Assembly (NCBI RefSeq): GCF_963576675.1 | Contig: NC_088911.1 | Coordinates: 91,603,256 to 91,667,255, forward strand | Direction: 5' to 3' | Source: Euphorbia lathyris | Lineage: Eukaryota > Streptophyta > Magnoliopsida > Malpighiales > Euphorbiaceae | Length of the DNA: 64,000 nt | Shown here: piece by piece, positions 45,905-57,861 of the stretch | How the letters are laid out: every line of letters begins with the position of its first letter | Numbering within the stretch: the first letter of the stretch is position 1 | Notes under the pieces: model-generated | Databases searched by the model: none | The model's input: only the letters and a program-made list of their open reading frames with translations | What the model was told of the DNA's origin: nothing | Made by a program: the position numbers and the translations under genes

Positions 45905-48900
45905 TTATTGAAGAGGATTAGACATACCGATAGCTTCCCTTAGTATGTTGAATTATTCACGAGCCGATGGCTTGGTGAAGATATCTGCAAGCTGTTCATC
46001 TGTTGGCACATAGGTCAGTTTGATCTCACCCTTTAGTACGTGATCTCTGATGAAGTGATGCCTTATGCTGACATGCTTCATCCTGCTGTGTTGAATTGGA
46101 TTCTTAGATAGATCAATGGCACTCTTGTTGTCACATTTGATCTCTATTGTTTCGGTTTTCACTCCATAATCTTCAAGTTGTTGCTTTATCCATAGGACTT
46201 GAGCAACACAGCTTCCAGCGGCTACGTACTCAGCTTCAGTTGTAGACAGGGCTACAGATGATTGCTTCTTGCTGAACCAAGATACTAGACAGCTTCCAAG
46301 GAAATGACATCCTCCTGAAGTACTTTTACGTTCTAGCTTATCTCGTCCATAGTCAGCATCAATATATCCAATGAGTGTGAAGTCATTTGAGGTTGGATAC
46401 CATAAACCTGCATCAACTGAGCTTTGCAAATATCTAAAAATTCTTTTTACAGCAATTAGGTGAGATTCCCTGGGGTCAGCTTGATATCTTGCACAATAAC
46501 ATACTGAGTACTGTATATCAGGTCTACTAGCTGTGAGATAAAGTAAGGAACCTATCATACCTCGATAAAGTTTACTATCTATTGACTTACTTTTCTCATC
46601 TTTGCATAGGACAGTATCAGTACCCATTGGGGTTGATATGGGTTTGCAATCTTCCATATCAAATTTCTTTAACATCTCTTTGGTGTACTTGGACTGACTT
46701 ATGAAGATGCCATTCTTACCTTGCTTAATTTGAAGTCCAAGGAAGAAGTTGAGTTCACCCATCATGGACATCTCGAACTCAGTTTGCATCTGTTTGATAA
46801 ATTCTTTACACAAAGATTCATCAGTAGCACCAAAGATTATATCATCTACATAGATTTGTGCAAGTAGGGTATGTTTACCCTTTTTCTTAATGAACAAGGT
46901 TGTGTCAGCTTTTCCTCTGACATAGTTCCTGGTCAGCAGGAAGTTGGTCAACCTCTCATACCAGGCTCTTGGAGCTTGCTTCAGGCCATACAGGGCCTTC
47001 TTGAGTTTATAAACGTGGTTTGGAAATTTTGGATCTTCAAACCCAGGAGGTTGGTTAACATATACCTCTTCGTTTATAAAGCCATTAAGAAATGCACTTT
47101 TGACATCCATTTGGTATAATTTAAAGTTCATAAAACTAGCATAAGCACACAATATACGTATGGCTTCTAGCCTAGCAACTGGTGCAAAAGTTTCACCATA
47201 GTCAATACCCTCTTGCTGACTATAGCATTAGGCTACAAGTCGAGCTTTGTTTCTGACTACGTTTCCATGCTCATCGAGTTTGTTTCTAAAGACCCACTTA
47301 GTTCCTATGGACTTTTGATTTCTAGGCTTAGGTACTAAATCCCATACCTCATTCCTGGTGAATTGATCAAGCTCTTCTTGCATGGCATTGATCCAATATT
47401 CATCGTGCTCAGCATCGGCAAAGTTCTTTGGCTCATGCACTGAGACGAATGCTACGTTGCTGAGGAACTTCCTAAGCTGATCTCTTGTCATCAGCTTGTT
47501 GTCAGCAGCATCAAGAATAGATTTTTCTGAGTGTCCTCTTGGAATTTTTATTTCCTTAGGTAGTGTTGAGTTGTTTGGAACAGGTGTTTCTGCAATCTCT
47601 ACAGGAATAGATTGGTCAGCAAATGTAATTTCAACTTCTTGCTTACTTGTGGTCAGTCCTTGTATTGATGACTCAGAGGCTCCTGGATGATCAGCGGAAG
47701 CTGAGATTGGTTCATCTTCTTCGAGCTGAGCTAACTTTCCTGTAGGGTCAGCTTCATCGAACTCAATATGTACAGACTCTTCTACAACCTGAGTTCTTTT
47801 ATTATATACTCTATATGCTTTACTGTTTGTTGAGTACCCTAAAAAGATCGATTCGTCAGCTTTAGCATCAAATTTTCCAAGGTTATCCTTTGTATTGAGT
47901 ATAAAACACTTACACCCAAAGGCACGAAAGTAGCCAATGTTGGGCTTTCGTCCTTTCCAAAGTTCATATGGGGTTTTCTTAAGTATAGGTCTAACTAGAG
48001 CCCTATTAAGTATGTAGCATGCTGTGTGGACAGCTTCACCCCAGAAGTACTTTGGAAGCCTATTTTCACTCAGCATGGTTCTAGCAATTTCGACAATAGT
48101 TCTGTTCTTCCTTTCAACAACCCCATTCTGTTGAGGTGTTCTAGGAGCAGAGAAATTGTGGTCAATACCACTGGTTTCACAGAATTCGTCAAACTGTTGG
48201 TTTTTGAATTCTCCACCGTTGTCACTTCTAATATGAGCTACTTTTAGGTCTTTGTCAATTTCAAGCTTTTTAATCAGTGTGGTAAACATCTCAAATGTTT
48301 CATCCTTGCTACTCAGCAAGATGATCCAAGTGTACCGAGAGAAATCGTCTACAATGACCAAGGAAAATTTTTTACCTCCCAAGCTGAGTGGCTGGATAGG
48401 TCCGAAAAGATCCAAGTGTAGTAATTCCAATGGTCTCTTGATTGAGACAATATTTTTACTATGAAATGACTTTTTAGTTTGTTTGCCTTGCTGACAAGCT
48501 TTACACAATTGATCTTTTTCAAATTTTAATTTGGGTAATCCCTCAACTAATTGTTTTCTAGCTAATTTGGCAAGAAGGTCCATGCTGACATGCCCAAGTC
48601 TTCTATGCCATAGCCAGGAGTTATCCTCTTTAGACACTAAGCATATGTTTTCAGAAAACTGTTTTTCTAAATTTAGCATGTATACATTGTCTACACGAGG
48701 GGCAGTTAAAATCAATTTATTTGTATTTCCCTTGAGTATTTGACACTTAGTATCATCAAATACAACCTTTCTGCCGCTCTTGCAAAGTTGAGCTACACTC
48801 AGCAGATTGTATTTGAGACCTTTAACTAGGGAGACTGACTCAATAGTTGGGTTACTTCCGATAGTACCTGAGCCGACTATCTTACCCTTCTTATTGTCTC

Positions 48901-50767
48901 CAAAGCTTACACTTCCACCTCGTTTAAGCTCTAGTGTGATGAATTGTGTTTCATCACCTGTCATGTGTCTTGAGCATGCGCTGTCTATGTACCAAAGTTT
49001 TGACTTCTCCACGCATGTCAAGCTGACAGGTGCAAAGTCATATTTTAGTTTGTGACGACATACTTTTATAGTGTGGCCATTTTTACCACAGAAGTCACAA
49101 TAAGTTGCCCTTTGGGGGTGATGCTGAGTGTAGTTAGCATTGTTATGCTGAGCATGCCAACATACCTTAGTGGTATGCCTTTTTCTGCCGCAGAAGTCAC
49201 ATTGGACAATCCGCTTGTTGAACCAACACACATCTTTCGTGTGTCCCCTTTTTCCGCAACAGTCACACTGAGTGAACTGTTTATGCTGATTAGTACTAGC
49301 GTACTCAGGGTGGGGTTTATTTCTGTTTGAGCCTTTTACTTGACTCTGTAAGGTTGTAACGTCCTTTCTTAGTTTCTTTGACTCGGATTGGACCTCCGTG
49401 ACAAACTTATGCATTATTTGCATGTTGGTATGTAAGTCTAAATTGTCTTGGAGGAGAAATCGGAGGTCACTCAGCTTGACCTCTTCAATCTCGTCACATC
49501 GCCTGCTGAGTGATTTTATTTTCTTATTGCATTTCTTAGTTAGCTTGTATAAATCACTCATGGCATTTACCATCTCATTTCTAAACAAGAGTAAGGGTGT
49601 TACCTCATTATTGTGTACCTCCTGGTCAGTTTCATCAGAGAGGTCAGCTTGCTCAGATTGAGAATGGTCAGCTCCATCATCTGCCATGAAACATATATTG
49701 GCAGTTTCATTTTGCTCAGCTTCAGATGAGGTTGACTCATCATTGTCGCTCCATGTTGCTACCATTGCTTTCTTGTTTCCCTTCTTATCTTTTTTGAGAT
49801 TTGGACAGCTTGACTTGATATGCCCAGTTTGGTGGCACTCAAAACATGTGACAGACTTGGAACTTTCCTTCTTGTATTTGTCACTCGATTCAGCTTTGTA
49901 CCTGTCACCTCTTTTGTATGGCCGTTTGTTGTTTCTGTCATTTCTTCTGAACAACTTCTTCATCTTTCTAGTGAACATAGCCATTTCCTCATCATCAGTT
50001 GAGTCAGCTTCGGTCGAGTCAGCTTTCATGACCAGTGACTTTTGTTTCTTGTCTTCTGACTTTTCTTTCTCTTTAGCTTCAAAGTTTTGCATTGAGATCT
50101 CATGAGCCAGCAGGGATCCGATTAGCTCGTCATACTTATATGTAGTCAAGTCATGAGCTTCTTCTACTACAGTTTTCTTAGCTTTCCAGCTCTTAGGTAA
50201 GCTTCTCAAGATTTTCTTCACTTGTTCTTCTTCGGTGAAGTTCTTGCCGAGTCTTTTTAGTTCATTTATAATATTAGTGAATCTAGCATTCATGCTGGAA
50301 ATGTCCTCGTTGTCGTTCATCTCGAACAGCTCATACAATCTCATGTGTTGATTCACCTTTGACTCTTTGACCTTGCTTGTACCTTCGTAGGTTACCTCGA
50401 GCTTTTTCCATATCTCCTGTGCTGACTCACAACCTGATATTTTATTGTATTCTGCAGCATCTAAAGCACAGTGAAGCATATTGATAGCCGAAGCATTATT
50501 TTGAAGTTTTCTAAGGTCATCTTCTGACCACTCAGTTTCACTCTTAACAACTTTCTCATTGTCAACAGTTTTATATGGTACGTATGGGCCTTGAACTATT
50601 GCAAGCCATGCACTCATGTTCGTAGCTTGAATAAAGTTCTTCATCATATTCTTCTAGAATGTATAGTTGGATCCAAAGAATAGGGGAGGCCGACTAATAG
50701 ATAATCCTTCAGGAAGTATCTGTGTTGTTTGGTTCCCTGGAAGGAAACGAGTGATGTTCTCACCCAT
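45905..50767 (-). pseudogene. Copia E1 gag-pol, fused reading frame
   Basis: The ATG at 50767 (MGENITRFLPGNQ) is followed by a TAG in place of Trp at about 50655. From 50647 an 1139-codon frame runs through the gag capsid, four complete CCHC knuckles, protease (YIDSACSRHMTG), integrase (LDLFGPIQP, SDNGGEF, VVERKNR) and the RT start. A TAA (CAA elsewhere) near 47226 stops it. RT and RNase H follow to about 45953 ([37 protein letters not shown]), where another CAA-to-TAA change stops the frame shortly before the natural end at 45905. Relative to E2, an in-frame 66-nt segment with the gag stop codon is missing, so gag and pol are fused. Confidence 0.92.
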
Positions 50768-50815
50768 TTTTCGGGATCAGCTCAAGATTGTTAGATCTTT
50801 GAGTAGTGAGCTTTG

Positions 50816-50827
50816 GCTCTGATACCA
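50816..50827 (-). other. Primer binding site, initiator tRNA-Met (E1)
   Basis: On the minus strand TGGTATCAGAGC, two bases from the LTR end, identical to that of E2. Confidence 0.92.
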
Positions 50828-50829
50828 CT

Positions 50830-52272
50830 TGTTGGTCCCGTATGATTAGTTCCAAAGGGGGGGTTAGGAACTAATATAACTTTTTCGCTAATTAATCTTG
50901 CTGACTTAGTTATTTCAATAAGTTGATCAACTCAGCTTTGGTCAGCTCGGGCGAGCTTAGCGTAAGACAGCTTTAGTCAGATGCTGACTAAGACTGTTTT
51001 ACTTTGAGAGATGGGAATTAACACTTGCATGGTCAGTTTCCACCTCAACACTTCCTATTTACTCAGAGTCAGCGTTTAACAGTTTATATGCTGAGTAAAT
51101 ATGACAGACAACACAAGCACATATATATATATAGAGAGTTAGAAATTACTCAGTATCACTTATCCTGGTTCGGCCTCTCTGCCTACGTCCAGTCCCCAGA
51201 ATCCCTCCGGGCTTTTGGAATCCAATACTGAGCTCTTTAAAGGTAGAGCACAAACCGTTTACAAGGCAGTTGAATATGCAAGAGTACCGTCCTCTATTCT
51301 TCTACTCAACTCCTACTAAGCACCACAACCCGGTACTTAGATTTCTCTACCACTGAATGTTTACAACCAAACACTCAGCACAACAATCTTAATATCTCAA
51401 TTGATACAGTTTGTTTTTTTTCAAAAGAAGAACACCTTAGATGATTACAGACAATCAATCTAGCATTTACACAGGAATAGAAAATGGGTGTAAGATCTTT
51501 TTCTTGTTTTGAAGTGCTTTGAACTTGTAATTTTCTCTCTTGTATTTTTCTTTTTGTACTTCGGAAATGCTCCAAGGAGTTTGATTGTCTTTATATAGAT
51601 GAAGACCTGGAGAAGGATCATTTGAAATGATTTAGCCGTTAATTCCAAAACGGCTCTTTTGGGAGACAGATTCTGGCCAGCTTCAGATATTGCAGGCCAA
51701 TCCTATCCTCTGAATTCTTCAGGCGTCAGGCTTGTCTTGTTCCTGCAGACGTTGTCTTTTTGTGGCAGTTGTCTTTTAGCAATAATCCATTGACCCATAC
51801 ATCTCGAAATGTGTCTATTGCATAATTCCGAGGATTCAATTATTGGTGCAGAAGGTTTGCAAAACTTGTCTTCTAGTGAACGGATCTCTCATGCTGTCTT
51901 GAGGATTTACTCGTCCTCTACTTTATTCATTGTCTTCATTTGTTGTTAACTCTTATGCTGAGTTCCCTTTTTGGTCAGTTTTGTTTTGCACGACAACTAG
52001 TAAGAGAGCTTTTGATGCCGACTTCCATTCCACTTAGCTTTGTTGAACTTCAGGCTTCTATTCTTTGGTACTGAGCTCAATTCTACGCAGCTTGTCCTTT
52101 GACCTCATGCTGACTTTGTCCTGTCTTACTTTTTATATCTTTTGTATTTACGTTTATACTTCAATATTGAACAAACAGATTAGTACAATTAAATCAAAGC
52201 ACTTAAATTTAATTGTCCCTTAATCATGGATGATTTTGTCAAATCAAAATCTTGTGGAACGGTGTTTCAAGA
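50830..52272 (-). repeat. 5' LTR of copia E1, 1443 bp
   Basis: It begins TGTTGGTCCCG on the plus strand and ends GGTGTTTCAAGA, followed by the duplication CTATG. TATA box and length agree with the partner LTR at 29054-30495. Confidence 0.92.
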
Positions 52273-52740
52273 CTATGGGCGTATCGCACTACGCCCAGAA
52301 CAGCCACAGGCGAAATGCCATTTGCCCTCTCTCATGGCGTCGAAGCTGTAATCCCAGTCGAAATACAGGTCCCCAGTGACCGAGTCGCATTCTACTGCGA
52401 AGACAAAAATAGCCGGAGATTGAAAGAAAGTCTTGATCTAGTGGAGGACAAGCGGGAACAGGCATATGTCCGCATGACAGCTTAAAAGCAGCGAATCGCA
52501 GCTTACCATGATAAAAATGCCAAGCTTATCAACCTGAATGTGGGAGACCTTGTGCTCCGTAAAGCGGACAAAATTCAATCTAAGGAAGGGAAAGGAAAGC
52601 TGGGACTCACCTGGACGGGTCCGTACAAAATAATCAACAATATTGGACTCGCCACATTTAAAATTCAAGACATGGAAGGAAATACGCTGCCACGGACGTG
52701 GAATCTCCAAAATCTCCGCAAATACTTCGCCAAAAAATAG
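52273..52740 (+). pseudogene. Tat integrase, C-terminal part
   Basis: After the copia insertion the integrase frame resumes with WAYRTTPRTATGEMPFAL and SHGVEAVIPVEI. An in-frame TAA follows at 52483-52485, then KQRIAAYHDKN, VGDLVLRKAD and the GPY/F-type module LTWTGPYKI. It ends NLRKYFAKK with TAG at 52738-52740. No chromodomain follows, as expected for Tat elements. Confidence 0.9.
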
Positions 52741-53377
52741 AATGTAACCAAGGTCTTGAGTACTCATTTTCCTTTAGTAAGCTTTTTTCCCAAGAGGTTT
52801 TTCTTATTAAAGGTTTTAATGAGGCTCACATGTAAAGACCCACTTGCTGTAATAAGGTGTATCACCATTTAATAAAAAGCAATTGTTATCTTGTCAACAT
52901 TCTTTTTTAAGTATTTTTGTAGCAATATAAATATTCCCGCCTAAAAAAGAAGGGGGACACCCAACGCTTCCCACACGCCAAATCACGACATGGTTACTTT
53001 TTCTCCTCAAAGATAGGAGACTGATCTCATGGGCGGATCAATCCTTAAATGATCACCATTCGAGATAGAGTTAAAACATTCCTCGGACGCGAGGTCTTTA
53101 CACTCTCTTATGCCCTTTCCAAAAAGGGTTTAAAGTCCTAAGGGCGGATCGATTCACCTCAAAGATAGGAAGCAAATCGATCGCCTAAGGCAGCTTAACT
53201 TCCTCTAAAGGAATAAAAGCTTCAAGCCTTCATAAAGGTTCATGCTATGAGGTATGGCTGGCCACCTACTTCAAATCAATTCTACAAAGCCTATAAATTT
53301 ACTTGCACAAAACGCAAAAGTAAGAGTAAATATTTATAGCAAGAATTAAAATATTATACTTAGTTTTACAAACAAAA
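52741..53377 (+). other. Tat 3' untranslated region, first part
   Basis: No ORF on either strand. The sequence includes the repeated phrase CTCAAAGATAGGA (near 53,007 and 53,158) and GGGCGGATC-type words also seen near the LTR. Confidence 0.6.
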
Positions 53378-54002
53378 CTAAACGTTGATAGGAGCATCCT
53401 CCTTAACATCTTTTTCGCCTGATGCGCCCTCCTGTGAGGCTTCCTTCTCAACGGCTCCAGATACGCCCAACAAAGAGACTTCCTTTTCCACAGAAGTAGT
53501 TCCCTCAAGGGGAAGGGTGCCATCAGTTATCAGCTCCTCACCCGCCTTTGGAGGTACTTCTTCAAGGTCCACCAGCTTGATGCTGGAAGGAGGTTTGCTT
53601 TCTTCGGCGGATCCCTTCATCCATTTCCGAACTTGATCACGGATGTAATCCTTGACGTCCGGGATTTTACAATATTTAAGGACAACATCCGGGTCGGGAA
53701 CGGCGAACTCCGGATCTATAAAATCAATCTCGGGATATGCCAGTTGGACATACGCCATGATTTGCTCGCCGTAAAAGAAAGCTTGCTCCCCTGCCATGAA
53801 TTCTGCGTCTCCTAAGGCATCCTCATGCTCCTTAGCATCTGCTTCGATCTTTTCCTTCAGCTTCTAGATCTCGGCATCCTTGAGGGCAATGGCGGATGCG
53901 GCATTCACGTTAGCATCATCAACTTCTTTTTCCAACCTTTCTATAGTGGCTTTATCCGCCACACCTTGAAGGAGCTCAGCTTCCACGGCACGCAAACGGG
54001 TG
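53378..54002 (-). pseudogene. Antisense ORF of the Tat element
   Basis: On the strand opposite to pol, an open frame begins before 54002 (RAVEAELLQGVADK), has one TAG at about 53866 in an otherwise continuous heptad-rich segment, then reads MAGEQAFFYGEQIMAYVQLA and ends with a Glu/Ser-rich tail at 53378. Composition suggests a coiled coil plus acidic C-terminus. Antisense ORFs between integrase and 3' LTR are a known trait of several Tat families (for example Retand-like). Only the C-terminal part is preserved; the start is not recognisable. Function unknown. Confidence 0.65.
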
Positions 54003-54218
54003 TATACCTATCAATGCAAATAGTCCATTCAGATGAAAGATCAACAGCAAAATCCTCCCCAAGAGGGATCACTCATTCATCCAAAAAATAGCAAAAGGAT
54101 CGAGCGGCGCGTCCATGACACGTGTCACCCATCGATTGGCATCGAACAGAGTGACCATTAATGACAGTCATCATGACGACGCGCGAAGAAGCTCAAAAGC
54201 CCTAAAGGACTTTAAACG

Positions 54219-54235
54219 AACTTTAGGGGGGCTTC
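54219..54235 (+). other. Polypurine tract of the Tat element
   Basis: AACTTTAGGGGGGCTTC lies directly before the TGATAACA start of the LTR. Confidence 0.65.
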
Positions 54236-54816
54236 TGATAACATTGGGATATTATCCAAAGGATCAAAAGAGATATTTACCTCAAAACGGCTGTGTATTG
54301 ATCACTCGATGTCGGAACGCTAAGGCGAATCAAATGAAGAGATCCGATGGGCGGATCAATGAGACTACGCCATCTGAGATCCGTAGGCAAACCTACATAG
54401 AGATCCGCCATAATCCCTCGATCCGCCAGTTGAAACAGTTGAGCCGATTCCTTCATAAAAGCTATTAACGAACTATTAATGAGCTAACGGATGTGCTTAA
54501 AGGAAACCAGTAACCGCCATTAATGGGGCATTAATGGAGACTTTCTAGTTACTAAAGGTTACAACTTCATGACTATATATAGCTTGTATCTCGAGCTATC
54601 AAGGTACATTTTTTACACATTTACTTACCTTTCGCCAATTCAGTTTACTCTCTTGTTCCTCAATACTGACTTTGGCATCGGAGCTTACCCCCGTCGAACC
54701 CAACGACGCCCCCACAGGGACGGAAGCTAATCGAAAGTTCTCCACAAGTCATCACAAACCTACAAATCAAGGTTAACAATTCATACATTATTTAGGCAAA
54801 AAAATATGTGCTCACA
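54236..54816 (+). repeat. 3' LTR of the Tat element, about 581 bp
   Basis: It starts TGATAACATTGG. A TATA box CTATATATAG lies near 54,573, followed by the GGCATCGGAG motif usual at the R/U5 region of Tat LTRs. The end at ...TGCTCACA (54816) is a best guess, because the 5' LTR needed for comparison is absent. Confidence 0.6.
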
Positions 54817-55540
54817 ATAGGGACGTTTGACTCGATAAAAACTCATGTTCAACTCGATTTATAAACGAGCCGAACTTGAGAACGACAAAACTAGGCTAAA
54901 GTTTGGGAGCAGGCTCAATTATATATATGTGAATAAGCTCATGAACAAGCTTGATTATAATGTTTATTAACAAGCTCATGATCGAGCTTAGTTCGATTAT
55001 CATTTTAATAATAGTATTTCTATAAAGGGGAATTTCAAAACTATTTAGCTTATGAACGTAATTAATTTAGTTATTTGCGAACAAAATCAATGAACATAAT
55101 TAACGAGCTACTCTCGAGCAAATCTTGTGAAAAGATAAACAAGTTTTTTTATGAGTAGTTCACGAATTAACCGAGCTCGAGAAGGATGTTGAGTTCATCC
55201 ATTTTCTGACCAGCCAGGTATAAGTAGATCAAGGCTCGGCTCGGCTCGCATAATTATATCGATACTTTCGATTTGATTGTAGTACAATCAAAATCAAGAT
55301 TGAAAGGCAATGTGATCTTAATATTAAAGGATGAAGTAATTACGCCACTTGCCACTTACTGCATTGTTAGTGCTTGAATCTTCAAATTTTAGAATCCAAT
55401 GAGTGTTTTTTATTTTTGAAATAGGCAGGCAGCTCCAAATCAACTCATTTTTTCCATAATGGATGGGTGCTCCGCTCTAGGAAAGATCCACCAAGATGTA
55501 TCTGCCAAAGCAAGCACCCATTGTTTATTCTAGTGATGAC
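54817..55540. other. Non-coding DNA with degenerate GAGCTC/AAGCTC repeats
   Basis: No gene. About 54,840-55,250 repeats short words such as AAGCTCATGAACAAGCTTG, ACGAGCC and GGCTCGGCTCG, a composition I associate with short plant transposons. The rest is AT-rich DNA up to the hAT target duplication. Confidence 0.5.
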
Positions 55541-55693
55541 CAGGGGCAAATCCAGTATGGGGGCATTGGGGGCAGTTGCCCCCACTGTCATTTGTATTTT
55601 TTTTTAAAAACTCAAGTATTAATTTTGAAGTTTTAGAGCTTTGCCCCCCTTCATCAATGGAGGTTTAGGGTTTACTGGTTCTATAATTGAAAA

Positions 55694-57861
55694 CTAGTTT
55701 TTGGCCCGTGCGATGCACGGATTCATCTTAATATATAAATCTATATAATATAAAACAGTAACGATGGAACTGAGGTGTCACTTCCTCCTTTTTTACTGAT
55801 AAAAAATATAATATAATATATAATATATTAGTTTTTATTTTATTATTATATTTATCTATAAAAATATTATTTAAAGTAAATGTGAAAATCAAATAATAAT
55901 ATTTAATTTATATAACACATTTATGTCATTAATTGTAATTATTAGATTGTATTTTTATTAATATTTATATATTTATATATAATAAAATTAAAATTAATAT
56001 ATTAAATTTTTTATCACTAAAAAAGGAGGAAGTGACACCTCAGTTCCATCGTTACTGTTTTATATTATATATAGATGTGTAGAGAATTAGAGAGATTTTA
56101 GGGATTAATTTAAATTCTGTAGAACTCTTAGATATAGTATGGATAAAATAATCTTTTTTATAGATAAATATAATAATAGAATTAAAATTAATATATTATA
56201 TATTATATTATATTTTTTATCAGTAAAAAAGGAGGAAGTGACACCTCAGTTCCATCGTTACTGTTTTATATTATATATAGATAGATGTGTAGAGAATTAG
56301 AGAGATTTTAGGGATTAATTTAAATTCTGTAGAACTCTTAGATATAGTACGGATAAAATAATCTTTTTATAGATAAATATATATAATAAAATTAAAATTA
56401 ATATATTAAATTTTTTATCACTAAAAAAGGAGGAAGTGACACCTCAGTTCTATCGTTACTGTTTTATATTATATATAGATATAGATGTGTAGAGAATTAG
56501 AGAGATTTTATGGATTAATTTAAATTCTGTAGAACTCTTAGATATAGTACGGATAAAATAATCTTTTTTATAGATAAATATATATAATAAAATTAAAATT
56601 AATATATTAAATTTTTTATCACTAAAAAAGGAGGAAGTGACACCTCAGTTCCATCGTTACTGTTTTATATTATATATAGATATAGATGTGTAGAGAATTA
56701 GAGAGACTTTAGGGATTAATTTAAATTCTGTAGAACTCTTAGATATAGTACGGATACAATAATATTTTTATAGATAAATATATATAATAAAATTAAAATT
56801 AATATATTAAATTTTAGGAAGTGACACCTCAGTTCCATCGTTACTGTTTTATATTATATATAGATATAGATGTGTAGAGAATTAAAGAGATTTTAGGGAT
56901 TAATTTAAATTCTGTATAACTCTTAGATATAGTACGGATAAAATAATCTTTTTATAGATAAATATATATAATAAAATTAAAAGTAATATATTAAATTTTT
57001 TATCACTAAAAAAGGAGGAAGTGACACCTCAGTTCCATCGTTACTGTTTTTTATTATATATAGATGTGTAGAGAATTAGAGAGATTTTAGGGATTAATTT
57101 AAATTCCGTAGAACTCTTAGATATAGTATGGATAAAATAATCTTTTTTATAGATAAATATAATAATAGAATTAAAATTAATATATTATATATTATATTAT
57201 ATTTTTTATCAGTAAAAAAGGAGGAAGTTACACCCCAGTTCTATCGTTACTATTTTATATTATATATAGATTTGTAGAGAATTAGAGAGATTTTAGGGAT
57301 TAATTTAAATTCTGTAGAACTCTTAGATATAGTACGGATACAATAATCTTTTTATAGATAAATATATATAATAAAATTAAAATTAATATATTAAATTTTT
57401 TATCACTAAAAAGGAGGAAGTGACACCTCAGTTCATTGTTACTGTTTTATATTATATATAGATGTGTAGAGAATTAGAGAGATTTTAGGGATTAATTTAA
57501 ATTCTGTAGAACTCTTAGATATAGTACGGATACAATAATCTTTTTATAGATAAATATATATAATAAAATTAAAATTAATATATTAAATTTTTTATCACTA
57601 AAAAGGAGGAAGTGACACCTCAGTTCCATTGTTACTGTTTTATATTATATATAGATGTGTAGAGAATTAGAGAGATTTTAGGGATTAATTTAAATTCTGT
57701 AGAACTCTTAGATATAGTATGGATAAAATAATCTTTTTTATAAATAAATATAATAATAGAATTAAAATTAATATATTATATATTATGTTATATTTTTTAT
57801 CAGTAAAAAAGGAGGAAGTGACACCTCAGTTCCATCGTTACTGTTTTATATTATATATAGA
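55694..57861 (-). mobile_element. Helitron with internal tandem array, inside the hAT
   Basis: On the minus strand the 5' end is TC (TCTATATATAATATAAAACA) preceded by A. The 3' end is a hairpin CCGTGCATCGCACGG followed by CCAAAAA and CTAG, then T. TC...CTRR ends, a terminal hairpin and insertion between A and T define Helitrons. No Rep/helicase gene is present. Near the 3' end an inverted copy of the first ~60 bases occurs (55,741-55,800). Confidence 0.75.
55990..57861. repeat. About ten tandem units of about 200 bp
   Basis: The phrase GGAGGAAGTGACACCTCAG recurs at 56025, 56231, 56429, 56630, about 56820 (truncated), 57014, 57230, 57412, 57605 and 57811, a period of 182-216 bp. Every unit also carries TAGAGAATTAGAGAGATTTT and GTAGAACTCTTAGATATAGT. 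Two unit types alternate irregularly: one with TATTATATTATATTTTTTATC, cut here to its shorter forms, and one with ATATTAAATTTTTTATCAC. Each unit includes the Helitron 5'-end sequence. Confidence 0.9.

Larger units (their letters stand above)
29054..52272 (-). mobile_element. SIRE-like Ty1/copia E1 (outer), interrupted by E2
   Basis: On the minus strand: 5' LTR (52272-50830), tRNA-iMet PBS, gag-pol (50767 to 45905), spacer with promoter-like signal, extra ORF (45407 to 42716, continued 31217 to 30953), 3' UTR, polypurine tract and 3' LTR (30495-29054). Without E2 it is about 11.7 kb. Target duplication CTATG flanks it inside the Tat integrase. Hand alignment of its LTRs shows about 28 substitutions and one indel over 1442 bp (about 1.9%). 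The outermost base pair next to the right duplication is GA instead of CA. Confidence 0.92.
25600..54816 (+). mobile_element. Tat-lineage Ty3/gypsy, 5'-truncated, split by 23-kb insertion
   Basis: Parts in order: gag end and protease (25636-26603), RT, RNase H and archaeal-type second RNase H (26604-28145), integrase (28146-29053 and 52273-52740), long 3' untranslated region with an antisense ORF (53378-54002), polypurine tract and 3' LTR. The dual RNase H is the hallmark of the Tat/Ogre/Retand group. The 5' LTR and most of gag are absent. The integrase gene is interrupted by copia E1, flanked by the 5-bp duplication CTATG (29049-29053 and 52273-52277). Confidence 0.88.

Noticed and set aside
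49052..50105. Plus-strand frames opposite E1 gag, up to 139 codons
   Set aside because: Exact complement of the gag zinc-knuckle and charged regions, with no independent features.
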